Notes under the pieces: model-generated
What the model was told of the DNA's origin: nothing
Database searches by the model: none
Seen by the model: only the letters and a program-made list of their open reading frames with translations
Shown: piece by piece, positions 44,143-53,198 of the stretch
Layout: the number at the start of each line of letters is the position of its first letter
Numbering within the stretch: the stretch's first letter is position 1
NCBI RefSeq assembly: GCF_030116705.1
Contig: NZ_JAOTIK010000001.1
Coordinates: 1,817,001 to 1,881,000 of the forward strand
Length of the DNA stretch: 64,000 nucleotides
Reading direction: 5' to 3'
Source of the DNA: Streptomyces sp. ML-6
GTDB taxonomy: Bacteria; Actinomycetota; Actinomycetes; Streptomycetales; Streptomycetaceae
Translations under genes and position numbers: made by a program

Positions 44143-44283
44143 GTCGAGCTACGTTACGGCGTGTCGCGCGGGGACCGGTCCGGGCAGCCACCCGGGAGGC
44201 CCCGGGCGGGGAACGGGCGTCCGAGGGCCGCCCGGAGGACGGAAACGGACCGGAAGCCGTGGGCCGGGCCGTCCCGGACGCGC

Positions 44284-44321
44284 CCGTGCCCCGGGTCCGG
44301 CGGACCGGATCCGGGGCACGG
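44284..44321 (-). terminator. Terminator after pspA-pspAA
   Basis: A 17-bp near-perfect stem (one G-U) with loop CGGA begins 35 bp past the pspAA stop. Confidence 0.85.
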
Positions 44322-44355
44322 TTGGCATGCGGCGGGTGCTGGAGGGCGCCGCGGG

Positions 44356-44634
44356 TCAGCCGGGGATCAGGCCGTCGTCCCGCAGCATGGCGCGCACCTC
44401 TTCGAGGGTCGCGTCGGGCGACGGCAGAATCAGCTCGGACGGCTCCAGGGAGTCGTCCGGCAGGGGCGTGCCGAGCTCGCGCACCCTGGCCAGGAGCGCG
44501 TGCAGCGTGGTGCGGAAGCCCGGTCCGTCCCCGCGCTCCATCTCGGCGAGCAGCTCGTCATCGAGTTCGTCGAGCTCGGCGAGATGGCTGTCGGCCAGGG
44601 CGACCTGGCCCTCCCCCATGATCCGTACGATCAT
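44356..44634 (-). CDS. pspAA: PspA-associated protein PspAA
   Basis: 92 residues: an N-terminal strand (MIVRIMGEGQVALADSHLAEL) and an acidic helix-rich body, the actinobacterial PspAA domain that regularly follows pspA. It starts 10 bp after the pspA stop, on the same strand. It is thought to partner PspA in envelope-stress responses. The name is by domain pattern and synteny. Confidence 0.88.
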   Translation of the reverse strand: MIVRIMGEGQVALADSHLAELDELDDELLAEMERGDGPGFRTTLHALLARVRELGTPLPDDSLEPSELILPSPDATLEEVRAMLRDDGLIPG

Positions 44635-44643
44635 GACGCTGCC

Positions 44644-45438
44644 TCAACTCTTGTCGAACCGGTGCGGGGACTGCGACGACTGCCGCTGGGCAGCGTCCTG
44701 CGGGCCGCCCTCGATCGCCTGCTGCGGCGTGGAGCCGCCGGCCAGCTCGGCCTTCATGCGCTGGAGTTCCAGCTCCACGTCCGTGCCGCCGGAGATCCGG
44801 TCCAGTTCGGCGGCGATGTCGTCCTTCGCCGTGCCGGTCGGGTCGTCCAGGGCGCCGGAGGCGAGCAGTTCGTCGATCGCGCCGGCGCGCGCCTGCATCT
44901 GCTGGGTCTTGTCCTCGGCCCGCTGGATCGCCAGGCCGACGTCGCCCATCTCCTCGGAGATCCCGGAGAAGGCCTCGCCGATCCGGGTCTGCGCCTGGGC
45001 GGCGGTGTAGGTGGCCTTGATGGTCTCCTTCTTGGTGCGGAAGGCGTCGACCTTGGCCTGCAGCCGCTGGGCCGCGAGCGTGAGCTTCTCCTCCTCGCCC
45101 TGCAGCGTGGAGTGCTGCGTCTCCAGGTCGGTGACCTGCTGCTGGAGCGCGGCGCGCCGGGACAGCGCCTCGCGGGCCAGGTCCTCGCGGCCGAGCGCGA
45201 GCGCCTTGCGGCCCTGGTCCTCCAGCTTGGCCGACTGTCCCTGCAGCTGGTTCAGCTGCAGCTCCAGCCGCTTGCGCGAAGTCGCCACGTCGGCGACCCC
45301 GCGACGCACCTTCTGCAGCAGTTCGAGCTGCTTCTGGTACGAGTAATCGAGGGTCTCGCGCGGATCCTCGGCCCGGTCAAGGGCCTTGTTTGCCTTCGCG
45401 CGGAAGATCATTCCCATACGCTTCATGACACCGCTCAT
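44644..45438 (-). CDS. pspA: PspA/IM30-family envelope stress protein
   Basis: 264 residues, almost wholly helical and coiled coil, beginning MSGVMKRMGMIFRAKANKALDRAEDPRETL, with the short amphipathic helix that binds membranes and the conserved AEDP turn. ESCRT-III-like PspA proteins assemble on stressed membranes. GTG 45438 is not needed, as the ATG fits the family length. It is divergent from the DUF3043-like gene over a 286-bp gap. Followed by pspAA. Confidence 0.93.
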   Translation of the reverse strand: MSGVMKRMGMIFRAKANKALDRAEDPRETLDYSYQKQLELLQKVRRGVADVATSRKRLELQLNQLQGQSAKLEDQGRKALALGREDLAREALSRRAALQQQVTDLETQHSTLQGEEEKLTLAAQRLQAKVDAFRTKKETIKATYTAAQAQTRIGEAFSGISEEMGDVGLAIQRAEDKTQQMQARAGAIDELLASGALDDPTGTAKDDIAAELDRISGGTDVELELQRMKAELAGGSTPQQAIEGGPQDAAQRQSSQSPHRFDKS

Positions 45439-45710
45439 GGGCTTCGCGCGCCCCCTTCTGACGGACTGAGCTCCAGCACTCCAACAGAACCCACAGTACG
45501 GGCCCTGCCTCTATTACCGCACTGTTCGAGCACGGATGTGCTCCTCCCCAAGGACGACTGCGTCCGGTCACCGCTCCGGCCCAGGGAGTAGGTGGAGGTC
45601 GGGGAGAACCGGTACGCCCGTATCCCGCCGAACCCGCGGGTACATCAGCCAGGACGCGGGCCGTTGCCGGATCGTTCCCGACCGGCCTGGGGTCATCGCG
45701 ATCGAACCCG

Positions 45711-45716
45711 TACCCT
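45711..45716 (+). promoter_or_regulatory. -10 element, leaderless DUF3043-like gene
   Basis: TACCCT ends 8 nt before the GTG at 45725; no ribosome site. Confidence 0.5.
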
Positions 45717-45724
45717 TGGACCTT

Positions 45725-46324
45725 GTGTTCCGTAGCCGTTCGAAGGAAGAGAAGGCGCCCACCGACAAGGTGACGGCGGACCTCTCCAAGCAGCCCCGCG
45801 ACCCGCAGGCTCCCAAGGGTCGCCCCACCCCCAAGCGCAGCGAGGCCCAGTCGCAGCGCCGTCGCGCCTCCAGTGGCGCGCCGCTCGACCGCAAGGAGGC
45901 AGCGAGGAGGCAGCGCGAAGCGCGCCGGGCGGACCTGGCCAGGCAGCGCGAGGCGCTCGCCAGTGGTGACGAGCGCTATCTGCCGATCCGCGACAAGGGC
46001 CCGGTGCGGCGCTTCGTCCGCGACTATGTGGACTCGCGTTTCTGCGTCGCGGAGTTCTTCCTTCCGCTCGCCGTGATCATCCTGATCCTGAGCGTGATCC
46101 AGATCAGGAACATCCAGAACATCTCGCTGTTGCTCTGGCTCTTCGTGATCGTGCTGATCGTCGTCGACTCGATCGGTCTCTCGATCCGCCTGCGGAAGCA
46201 GCTCAAGGAGCGCTTCCCCGACACCCCCAAGCGTGGCGCGGTCGCCTACGGCCTGATGCGCACGCTCCAGATGCGTCGCCTGCGACTGCCCAAGCCGCAG
46301 GTCAAGCGTGGAGAGCGGCCCTGA
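45725..46324 (+). CDS. DUF3043-like integral membrane protein
   Basis: 199 residues. A charged, Lys/Arg-rich N-terminal half (KGRPTPKRSEAQSQRRRA), then VRRFVRDYVDSRFCVAEFFLPLAVIILIL and a second helix (LLLWLFVIVLIVVDSIGL), and a basic tail. This is the pattern of actinobacterial DUF3043 proteins, of unknown function. The GTG has a good leaderless promoter. The last bases of its stop codon overlap the likely CTG start of the methyltransferase gene. Confidence 0.9.
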   Translation: MFRSRSKEEKAPTDKVTADLSKQPRDPQAPKGRPTPKRSEAQSQRRRASSGAPLDRKEAARRQREARRADLARQREALASGDERYLPIRDKGPVRRFVRDYVDSRFCVAEFFLPLAVIILILSVIQIRNIQNISLLLWLFVIVLIVVDSIGLSIRLRKQLKERFPDTPKRGAVAYGLMRTLQMRRLRLPKPQVKRGERP

Positions 46325-47175
46325 GTACGCACGTCTCCGGCACGGCCGGCGGTCCGTCCGCCGGCCCGCCCGGCGATGCCGGCCCGGCCGTCACCGGCTT
46401 CTCCGGGGCCTCCCCGGTGTGGCTGAAGGGGCTGGGCGGGCTGCGCAACACCGTCCGCCAGGAGCTGGTCGCCCGGCAGCTGGACGAGCAGATCGCGGCC
46501 CGCTTCCCGGTCGGGCAGCGGCTGCGGGTGCTCGACGTCGGCATGGGGCAGGGCACCCAGGCGCTGCGCCTGGCCAGGGCGGGGCACACGGTGACCGGTC
46601 TGGAGTCCGACGCCGAGATGCTGCGGGTGGCCAGGGAGGCGCTCGGCAGCGAGCCGGCGGGCATCCGTGAGCGGGTCCGGCTGATCGAGGGCGACGGCCT
46701 GGAGACCGGGGTGCACTTCCTGCCCGGCAGCTTCGACGTGGTGCTCTGCCACGGGGTGCTGATGTACGTCCGGGAGCCGGACGCGATGCTGGCGGGCCTG
46801 GCCCGGATGCTGGCCCCGGGCGGGCTGCTGTCGCTGCTCGTGCGGAACGCGGACGCGCTGGCGATGCGTCCCGGGACCGCCGGGGACTGGGAAGCGACGC
46901 TGGCCGCCTTCGAGAGCGACACGTACACCAACCGGCTGGGCGTCACCGTGCGGGCCGACCGGCTGGACGCCCTGACGTCCACCCTCGCCGGGATCGCGGC
47001 GCCCCTGCACGCCTGGTACGGGGTGCGCGTCTTCACGGACAACGTGAGCAACGACGTGGAGCTCCCCGCCGCCGCGGAACTGGAGCAGGTGCTCGCCGCC
47101 GAGGACCGCGCCGGGCGCACGGACCCGTACCGCCGGGTGGCCGCGCTGCTGCACCTGTGCGGCGTACGGGGCTGA
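46321..47175 (+). CDS. Class I SAM-dependent methyltransferase, probable CTG start
   Basis: About 284 residues. The SAM-binding motif I is VLDVGMGQGTQALRLA and motif post-I is VTGLESD. Family similarity in the N-terminal part (VWLKGLGGLRNTVRQELVA) suggests the protein starts well upstream of GTG 46417. The reading frame stays open with G/C at nearly every third position back to CTG 46321, which overlaps the upstream TGA (CTGA) with GGAGAG five bases before it. No ATG, GTG or TTG lies between. If CTG is not used, the gene starts at 46417 (252 residues). Substrate unknown. Confidence 0.82.
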   Translation: MSTHVSGTAGGPSAGPPGDAGPAVTGFSGASPVWLKGLGGLRNTVRQELVARQLDEQIAARFPVGQRLRVLDVGMGQGTQALRLARAGHTVTGLESDAEMLRVAREALGSEPAGIRERVRLIEGDGLETGVHFLPGSFDVVLCHGVLMYVREPDAMLAGLARMLAPGGLLSLLVRNADALAMRPGTAGDWEATLAAFESDTYTNRLGVTVRADRLDALTSTLAGIAAPLHAWYGVRVFTDNVSNDVELPAAAELEQVLAAEDRAGRTDPYRRVAALLHLCGVRG

Positions 47176-47291
47176 CCGCCCCACCGCGCCCGGCGGGGCG
47201 GGCGCGGGCCACGGCCGGGGCCGGCCGGCGGCGCACCCTGGCCGGCCGAACCCAACAGGCCGCCGGCGGCACAAAAAGCGACAATCCAGAC

Positions 47292-48368
47292 ATGGACGCT
47301 TCCCATTCCCGCAGCCGTGCCCGGCGCCTCCTGCTGCCCCTGACCGCAGGCGTGTGCACCGCCGTCCTGGTGAGCGGCTGCTCGGACCCGGCCTCCAGTT
47401 CGCCGAAGACCGAACCCAGCAGGCCGGCCTCCGCGATCCGGGCCGCCGACGACCTGCAGAACGACTACCAGACCGTGATCGAGAACGTGCTGCCGTCGGT
47501 CGTGCAGATCGACGGCGCCGAAACCCTGGGGTCGGGGGTCGTCTACGACTCCAAGGGCCACATCGTCACCAACGCCCACGTGGTCGGCAACGAGGAGACG
47601 TTCCGGGTCACCGTCGCCACGGGCGAGAAGGTGCAGCGCGCCTCGCTGGTGGCCACCTACCCGGAACAGGACCTGGCCGTCATCAAGCTCGACAGCGTGC
47701 CGGACGGGCTGAAGCCCGCGAAGTTCGGCGACTCGGAGAAGGTCGAGGTGGGGCAGATCGTGCTGGCGATGGGTTCGCCGCTGGGGCTGTCCTCCAGCGT
47801 CACCCAGGGCATCGTCTCGGCGCTCGGCCGGACCGTCAGCGAGAGCCGCACGGGCGGCGGCACCGGCGCGACGATCGCGAACATGGTGCAGACCTCGGCG
47901 GCGATCAACCCGGGCAACAGCGGCGGCGCGCTGGTCAACCTGGCCAGCGAGGTGATCGGCATCCCGACCCTGGCGGCGGTGGACCCGAAGCTGGGCGACA
48001 GCGCGGCGCCGGGCATCGGGTTCGCGATCCCGGTGTCGATGGTGAGGACCGTCGCCGACCAGATCATCAAGAGCGGCCGGGTCACCGACTCGGGCCGGGC
48101 GGCCCTGAACATCACCGGGCGCACGGTCGTCGACGAGAACTACCAACCGGCCGGGGTGGCCCTGGTGACCGTGGAGAAGGGCGGCGCCGCGGAGGAGGCG
48201 GGGCTGCGGGTCGGCGACATCGTCACCGGCATCGACGGCACACCGGTCACGACGATCACGTCCCTGGCCGAGGCGCTCGCCTCGGACAAGCCGGGTCAGA
48301 AGGTCACGGTGAAGTACATGCGCAACGGGGCGGAGAAGTCCGCGAAGGTCACGCTGGGCGAGATCTAG
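47292..48368 (+). CDS. HtrA/DegP-like trypsin-PDZ lipoprotein protease
   Basis: 358 residues. Lipobox LVSGC at about 24-28, trypsin-like domain with His (VTNAHVVG), Asp (EQDLAVIKL) and Ser (NPGNSGGAL), then a C-terminal PDZ domain (VEKGGAAEEAGLRVGDIVTGIDGTPV). It should degrade or process misfolded proteins at the outer membrane face. The ATG at 47292 gives the signal peptide; an upstream -10-like GACAAT is weak. A long palindrome follows as terminator. Confidence 0.94.
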   Translation: MDASHSRSRARRLLLPLTAGVCTAVLVSGCSDPASSSPKTEPSRPASAIRAADDLQNDYQTVIENVLPSVVQIDGAETLGSGVVYDSKGHIVTNAHVVGNEETFRVTVATGEKVQRASLVATYPEQDLAVIKLDSVPDGLKPAKFGDSEKVEVGQIVLAMGSPLGLSSSVTQGIVSALGRTVSESRTGGGTGATIANMVQTSAAINPGNSGGALVNLASEVIGIPTLAAVDPKLGDSAAPGIGFAIPVSMVRTVADQIIKSGRVTDSGRAALNITGRTVVDENYQPAGVALVTVEKGGAAEEAGLRVGDIVTGIDGTPVTTITSLAEALASDKPGQKVTVKYMRNGAEKSAKVTLGEI

Positions 48369-48387
48369 GACGCCCCCGGGGGCGGGC

Positions 48388-48425
48388 GGAAGTACGGCCG
48401 TGCGGGCCCGCACGGCCGTACTTCC
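48388..48425. terminator. Bidirectional terminator (perfect palindrome)
   Basis: GGAAGTACGGCCGTGCGGG and its complement are adjacent with no spacer, giving a hairpin of about 17 bp with a small loop, between convergent genes. Outer GGCGGGC/GCCCGCC pairs extend it. Confidence 0.85.
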
Positions 48426-48439
48426 CGCCCGGAGCGGGA

Positions 48440-48652
48440 TCAGCCCTGGTCGGCCGCCTGGAGGCTCATGGGGCCGTAGATCTTCGTCGAGTCCTCGAAG
48501 AGCGTCACCTGCTCCGTCCCGCCGTCGAGGAGTTCCTTCCAGTACTCGCCGATCCAGGACTCCGCGTCACCCTGGGTGGTGAATTCCTCCGGCTGCAGCG
48601 CCGGCTCCGTCTCCGTACCGTCGGACTTCTCGAACCGCCACGTCCACGCCAT
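48440..48652 (-). CDS. Small acidic protein of unknown function (70 aa)
   Basis: 70 residues, compact, acidic and Trp-rich: MAWTWRFEKSDGTE...GDAESWIGEYWKELLDGGTEQVTLFEDS. It has no signal peptide. Small proteins of this kind are common in Actinobacteria; I know no assigned role. It lies between the HtrA-like gene and the divergent cobU gene. Confidence 0.8.
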   Translation of the reverse strand: MAWTWRFEKSDGTETEPALQPEEFTTQGDAESWIGEYWKELLDGGTEQVTLFEDSTKIYGPMSLQAADQG

Positions 48653-48861
48653 GTCCGCCTCCTGGGTCGCGTTGCTGTCCGCAGCCTAGTGCTCCTCCCG
48701 GCAACCTCTGCCCCGCGGCGCCGCCCCGCACGCACGCTCCCGCCGGACGGAACCGGCCGGTCGCGGGGCCGGGGTCCGTATCCGGTGCGGGGCGGCGCCC
48801 GTACCCGCCCGAAGTGTCCCAAGTCGCGCACCCGCCGCGCGGACGCGGGAGGATCGGGGGC

Positions 48862-50064
48862 GTGGAACTGACTCTCCTCGGCACCGGAGCCCCCGACGGG
48901 CTGCCGCGGCCCGAATGTCCCTGCGCCGCCTGCGCCGTCGCCCGTGGGGCGCGCTCGCGGGCCGCCACCGCGCTGCTGATCGACGACGCGCTGCTGCTCG
49001 ACCTCACCCCGGGCGCCGTGTTCGCCGCGGCCCGTGCGGGGCGCTCGCTCACCGGCGTACGGCAGGTACTGCTCACCCATCCGCACGACGGGCCCGCGGT
49101 GGAGCTGCCGCCCGGGCTGCCCCCGGCGGGGCGGGTGCCGGACGGCCGGGTGCTGACGCTGATCAGCGGCCACCGGGTGCGGGCGGTGCCCATGGACGCC
49201 CCGGGCACCGGGTACGAGGTCACGGCGCCGGAGGGGACGCGGCTGCTCTACCTGCCGCCGGGGGCCGCGCCCGCCGGTCTCGCGGAGCCGGTGGCGGAGC
49301 CGTACGACATGGTGGTCGGCGACGTGACGGGGCGGCCGGACGCGGTGGCACGGCTGCGGGCCGTCGGGGCGATCGGCCCGGGCACCGAGATCGTCGCCGT
49401 CCACCTGGACCACGATGCGCCGCCCGGGGCCGAGCTGGAGCGGCGGCTCGCGGCGGCCGGTGCGCGGGCCGTGCCGGACGGGACGACGCTGGGGGTGGGC
49501 GAGTACCGCGCGGGGCCGGGGATGCCGCGGCGCACCCTGGTGACGGGCGGGGCCAGGTCGGGCAAGTCGGTGGAGGCCGAGCGCCGTCTGGAGACGTTCC
49601 CCGAGGTGGTGTACGTGGCGACCGGCGGGGGCCGGGAGGGGGACGCCGAGTGGGCGGCCCGGGTCGGCCTGCACCGGGAGCGCAGGCCGGCCGCCTGGCG
49701 CACCGAGGAGACCTGCGAGCTGGTGGAGCTGCTGGAGTCGGACGGGCCGCCGCTGCTGATCGACTGCCTGTCGCTGTGGCTGACGGACGCGATGGACCGG
49801 GTCGGCGCCTGGGACGACGCGGCGTGGGCGGACGGCGGCGAGGCCGCCCTGCGGGAGCGGACCGCCGCCCTGGTCGCCGCGGTGCGCGGAACGCGGCGCA
49901 CGGTCGTCGCCGTCACCAACGAGACGGGCTCGGGCGTGGTGCCCGCGACGGCCGCCGGACGGCGTTTCCGGGACGAGCTGGGCCGGCTGAACGCCGCGGT
50001 CGCCGACGAGTGCGAGCAGGTACTGCTGGTGGTGGCCGGCCAGGCCCTGACCCTGCGGGGCTGA
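48862..50064 (+). CDS. cobU: MBL-fold / CobU fusion: adenosylcobinamide kinase and guanylyltransferase
   Basis: 400 residues. The C-terminal part (about 225-400) is CobU: P-loop VTGGARSGKS, then the RRPAAWRTEET block and VTNETGSG. It phosphorylates adenosylcobinamide and transfers GMP, making the AdoCbi-GDP used by CobS. The N-terminal 220 residues have a metallo-beta-lactamase-like layout (LTLLGTGAPDG, LLTHPHDG), but the HxHxDH motif is broken (HPHDG), so its activity is doubtful. GTG 48862 has GGGAGGA eight bases before. First gene of a cob group with cobT and cobS. Confidence 0.92.
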   Translation: MELTLLGTGAPDGLPRPECPCAACAVARGARSRAATALLIDDALLLDLTPGAVFAAARAGRSLTGVRQVLLTHPHDGPAVELPPGLPPAGRVPDGRVLTLISGHRVRAVPMDAPGTGYEVTAPEGTRLLYLPPGAAPAGLAEPVAEPYDMVVGDVTGRPDAVARLRAVGAIGPGTEIVAVHLDHDAPPGAELERRLAAAGARAVPDGTTLGVGEYRAGPGMPRRTLVTGGARSGKSVEAERRLETFPEVVYVATGGGREGDAEWAARVGLHRERRPAAWRTEETCELVELLESDGPPLLIDCLSLWLTDAMDRVGAWDDAAWADGGEAALRERTAALVAAVRGTRRTVVAVTNETGSGVVPATAAGRRFRDELGRLNAAVADECEQVLLVVAGQALTLRG

Positions 50065-50323
50065 GCGGGGCGCGTACGGGCGGGGCGGCGCGTACGGGCG
50101 TGCGGGGCGCGTGCCGTACGCGCCGGGCGGTGGCCGGGGCCGGGGTCGCTCCTCCCGGCCCGCTCCCCGCCGCCGGGCGCGGGCCACGGGGCCGCGCGGC
50201 CCCCGGCCGGGACGGGCCGCGCTCCGGCCGGGGGGCCGGAAACCCGGCGGGTACTGTTCCGCAGTGAGCCCGCCGCCGGGCTCGCCGGCCCACTCGACGC
50301 ATCGACCCGCGAGGCAGATCCCC

Positions 50324-51430
50324 GTGAATCTGGACGACTTCTCCGACCTGATCGAACGCCCCGACGGCGGCGTACGGCGCGACGCCGAGGAACGCCGGGA
50401 GCGCCTGGTCGTTCCCACCGGTGCCCTCGGCCGCCTGGACGAGCTGGGCGAATGGCTCTCGGCCGCGCAGCAGGCCGTACCGGTCAGGGCGATCGAGCAG
50501 CCGCGCGTGGTCCTGTTCGCCGGTGACCACAAGGTGGCCGAGCTGGGCGTCTCCGGGCGCGCGGCCGGCAGCGCGCACGAGCTGGTGCGGGCCACGCTGG
50601 ACGGCACGACGCCGCTCGCCGTGCTGGCCCGGCAGTTCTCCGTACCGGTGCGGATCATCGACGCCGGGCTGGACTGCGATCCGGAACTGCTGCCCGAGCC
50701 GGTGGTGCGCCATCGGGTGCGGCGCGGCACCGGCCGGATCGACATCGAGGACGCGCTGACGGCCGAGGAGGCCGAGCGGGCGGTCCGGCTCGGCATCGCG
50801 ATCGCCGACGAGGAGGCCGACTCCGGCACCGACCTGGTGGTGCTCGGCGATCTGAGCGTGGGCGGCACGACGGCCGCGTCCACCCTGATCGCGGCGCTGT
50901 GCGGCACGGACGCCTCGGTGGTCACCGGACGCGGCGGGGCGGGCATCGACGACCTGGCGTGGATGCGCAAGTGCGCGGCGATCCGGGATGCGCTGCGGCG
51001 GGCCCGGCCGGTCCTCGGCGACCAGCTGGAGCTGCTGGCCACGGTGGGCGGGGCCGACCTCGCGGCGATGACCGGCTTCCTGCTCCAGTGCGCGGTGCGC
51101 CGGCTGCCGGTGATCCTGGACGGGGTGGTCTCCTCGGCCTGTGCGCTGGTGGGGCAGCGGGCCGCCTTCCGGGCCCCGGACTGGTGGCTGGCGGGTCAGG
51201 CGAGCGGCGAGCCGGCGCAGGGCAAGGCGCTGGACCGGATGGCGCTCAACCCCCTGCTGGACCACGGCGTCATCGTGGGGGAAGGAAGCGGGGCACTGCT
51301 CGCACTTCCCCTCGTCCGGGCCGCGGCCGCGCTGGCGGCGGAGCTGCCCGAGCGCAAGCCGGGCGCCGACGAGGAGGACGGGGCCGGCGAGGGGGCCGAC
51401 GCGGCTGCCTCGTACGACGACGCGACCTGA
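50324..51430 (+). CDS. cobT: Nicotinate-nucleotide--dimethylbenzimidazole phosphoribosyltransferase
   Basis: About 368 residues. Uses nicotinate mononucleotide and DMB to form alpha-ribazole phosphate for the lower ligand of cobalamin. VLFAGDHKVAELGVSGR, DLVVLGDLSVGGTTAAST, GRGGAGIDDLAWMRK and the catalytic-Glu segment VGEGSGALLALPL are all present. Start: GTG 50324 (VNLDDFSDL) by family similarity. An in-frame GTG at 50264 lies 6 nt after TACTGT (50252-50257), so it might be a leaderless start, or that hexamer may be the -10 of a 60-nt leader. Cobalamin cluster member. Confidence 0.93.
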   Translation: MNLDDFSDLIERPDGGVRRDAEERRERLVVPTGALGRLDELGEWLSAAQQAVPVRAIEQPRVVLFAGDHKVAELGVSGRAAGSAHELVRATLDGTTPLAVLARQFSVPVRIIDAGLDCDPELLPEPVVRHRVRRGTGRIDIEDALTAEEAERAVRLGIAIADEEADSGTDLVVLGDLSVGGTTAASTLIAALCGTDASVVTGRGGAGIDDLAWMRKCAAIRDALRRARPVLGDQLELLATVGGADLAAMTGFLLQCAVRRLPVILDGVVSSACALVGQRAAFRAPDWWLAGQASGEPAQGKALDRMALNPLLDHGVIVGEGSGALLALPLVRAAAALAAELPERKPGADEEDGAGEGADAAASYDDAT

Positions 51431-51536
51431 GGGGCCCCGGGCGGTCCCCGGCCGTCCGGCCGGAGGTCACCCGGCGGGCGCCGGGCCCATCGCCGCGGTG
51501 CTCGTGCTCCGCGTCCGTACGGCCGTCCTTTCAGCC

Positions 51537-51556
51537 GCCCGTACGACCGTACGGGC
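51537..51556. terminator. Hairpin between cobT and the convergent membrane protein gene
   Basis: GCCCGTACG/CGTACGGGC with a 2-nt loop. Confidence 0.55.
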
Positions 51557-51568
51557 CCGGCGCCGGGG

Positions 51569-52330
51569 TCAGGGCCTGCGGCCGGGGAGCGGGGTCCGGT
51601 CCGGCGCGCCGCCGATCAGGTCCTGGAACCTGCGGCGGGGGCCCGCCCAGCGCACGTCGTGGTGGTAGGCGCGCAGCAGCGCGCGGGCGCGGGCCCGGTG
51701 GCGGTTCCGGTAGAAGCGCCTCGCCCACATCGAGGTCGGCCGGGCCAGCCGGAGCGCCCCGATCAGCGCGACGAACGGGACGAGGGCGCCGACGACCGCG
51801 AGCCGCACCTTGCCCTTGAAGAGGGCGATCAGCACGAAGCAGAAGTTGACGACCACGGTCAGGATCACGCCGAGCCGGTCCTGCTGTTCGTCGCTGCTCA
51901 GCTCGTTCACGCCCAACGGCGAGAATCCGGCCAGGACCAGCAGCACCAGGGCGGCGGTGAGGACCACGGCCTCCACGCTCCGCCGCCCCTCCTCGGTCCA
52001 GTAGACGTCGTCGAGGTAGAGGATCAGGGCGAACTCGTCCAGCACCAGTCCCGCGCCCGTGCCGAAGACCACCGCGCAGATCCCCGCCCCGAGGCCGTGG
52101 CGTCCGCTGACCACCGCGCCGAACCCACCGACCACGCTCAGCACCACGCCGGGGACGACGTGGTGGATGTGCATCCCGCCGGGCGTGACGTTGCGGAACG
52201 GGCCCTTCCCGGCCCGGATCATCCGGGTGACGAACCGGGTGACGGCGAAGGTGAGCACGAAGGCGGCCAGGGCGAGCAGCAGGGGCACCTTCCCCGGCTC
52301 GACGATGTTCCGTTCGAACCAGTGACCCAT
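51569..52330 (-). CDS. Integral membrane protein of unknown function
   Basis: 253 residues with about six hydrophobic segments. It contains MHIHHVVPGVVLSVVG, a His-rich motif between helices, and GAGLVLDEFALILYLDD, an acidic membrane segment. This pattern is seen in actinobacterial integral membrane proteins but no function is known to me. I set the start at ATG 52330, with GGGAG nine bases upstream; an in-frame start at 52372 is less likely. Divergent from cobS. Confidence 0.87.
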   Translation of the reverse strand: MGHWFERNIVEPGKVPLLLALAAFVLTFAVTRFVTRMIRAGKGPFRNVTPGGMHIHHVVPGVVLSVVGGFGAVVSGRHGLGAGICAVVFGTGAGLVLDEFALILYLDDVYWTEEGRRSVEAVVLTAALVLLVLAGFSPLGVNELSSDEQQDRLGVILTVVVNFCFVLIALFKGKVRLAVVGALVPFVALIGALRLARPTSMWARRFYRNRHRARARALLRAYHHDVRWAGPRRRFQDLIGGAPDRTPLPGRRP

Positions 52331-52405
52331 GCCACCCACTCCCGATATGCCGCGTCTGCGACGCCTTGTCACGACATGGGCAATCTATCGGCCGACGGCA
52401 CCGAT

Positions 52406-52411
52406 TAGCCT
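52406..52411 (+). promoter_or_regulatory. -10 element, leaderless cobS
   Basis: TAGCCT ends 7 nt before the GTG at 52419. Confidence 0.5.
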
Positions 52412-52418
52412 GCGCGCC

Positions 52419-53198
52419 GTGACCTCCCTGAACAGCCACGGCGTGCGTTTCGCCTTCGGCACCCTGACGGTGCTTCCCGTCCGCGTCACCCGCTGGGACC
52501 GCGGGGCCGCCCGCGCCGGGATGCTGTGCGCGCCGCTCGCCGGTCTCGTCGTGGGGCTCGCCGCCGCGCTGCCCGGCGTCCTGGCGCTGCTGCTCGGCGC
52601 GGGCCCGCTGCTCGCCGCGGTGGCCTCGGCCGCCGTGCCCGCGGTGCTGACCCGGGGGCTGCATCTGGACGGTCTGGCGGACACCGCGGACGGCCTGGGC
52701 AGCGGCAAGCCGGCCGAGGACGCCCTGCGGATCATGAAGCAGTCGGACATCGGGCCGTTCGGGGTGATCACCCTGCTGTTCGTGCTGCTGGCCCAGGTCG
52801 CGGCCCTGTACGAGCTGTACGGGCGGGGCTGGGAGCACGGCGCGGCGGCGGCGGTCGCGGCGGCGGTCGTCGCCCGGCTGGCACTCACCCTGGCGTCCCG
52901 CCGGGGTGTGCCGCCGGCCCGTCCGGAGGGGCTGGGCGCGGCGGTGGCGGGCACGGTGCCGGTGGGGGGCGCGGTGGCGGTCGGGGCGGTGGTGGTCGCG
53001 GGCTGTGCGGGGGCCGGGGCGCTCCTCGGCGGGTACGGGGCGCCGCACCACGCGCTGGCCGCACTGGCCGCGCTCGGTGCGGCCGGACTCCTGCTGCGGC
53101 ACTGCGTGCGGCGCTTCGGCGGGGTGACGGGCGACGTCTTCGGCGCCCTGGCGGAGACCGCGGCGACGGCGGCCCTGGTGGTCCTGGCACTCGGTTGA
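52419..53198 (+). CDS. cobS: Adenosylcobinamide-GDP ribazoletransferase
   Basis: 259 residues, polytopic membrane enzyme that joins AdoCbi-GDP and alpha-ribazole to give cobalamin. TRGLHLDGLADTADGLG and SDIGPFGV are the CobS signatures, and the C terminus has GGVTGDVFGAL. It starts at a leaderless GTG. With cobU and cobT it completes lower-ligand attachment. It lies downstream of the divergent membrane protein gene and ends in a hairpin. Confidence 0.95.
   Translation: MTSLNSHGVRFAFGTLTVLPVRVTRWDRGAARAGMLCAPLAGLVVGLAAALPGVLALLLGAGPLLAAVASAAVPAVLTRGLHLDGLADTADGLGSGKPAEDALRIMKQSDIGPFGVITLLFVLLAQVAALYELYGRGWEHGAAAAVAAAVVARLALTLASRRGVPPARPEGLGAAVAGTVPVGGAVAVGAVVVAGCAGAGALLGGYGAPHHALAALAALGAAGLLLRHCVRRFGGVTGDVFGALAETAATAALVVLALG

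Noticed and set aside
50065-50323. Repeated GCGCGTACGGGCG blocks between cobU and cobT
   Set aside because: Short GC-rich repeats that could form hairpins, but no clear stem-loop with proper spacing; not called.
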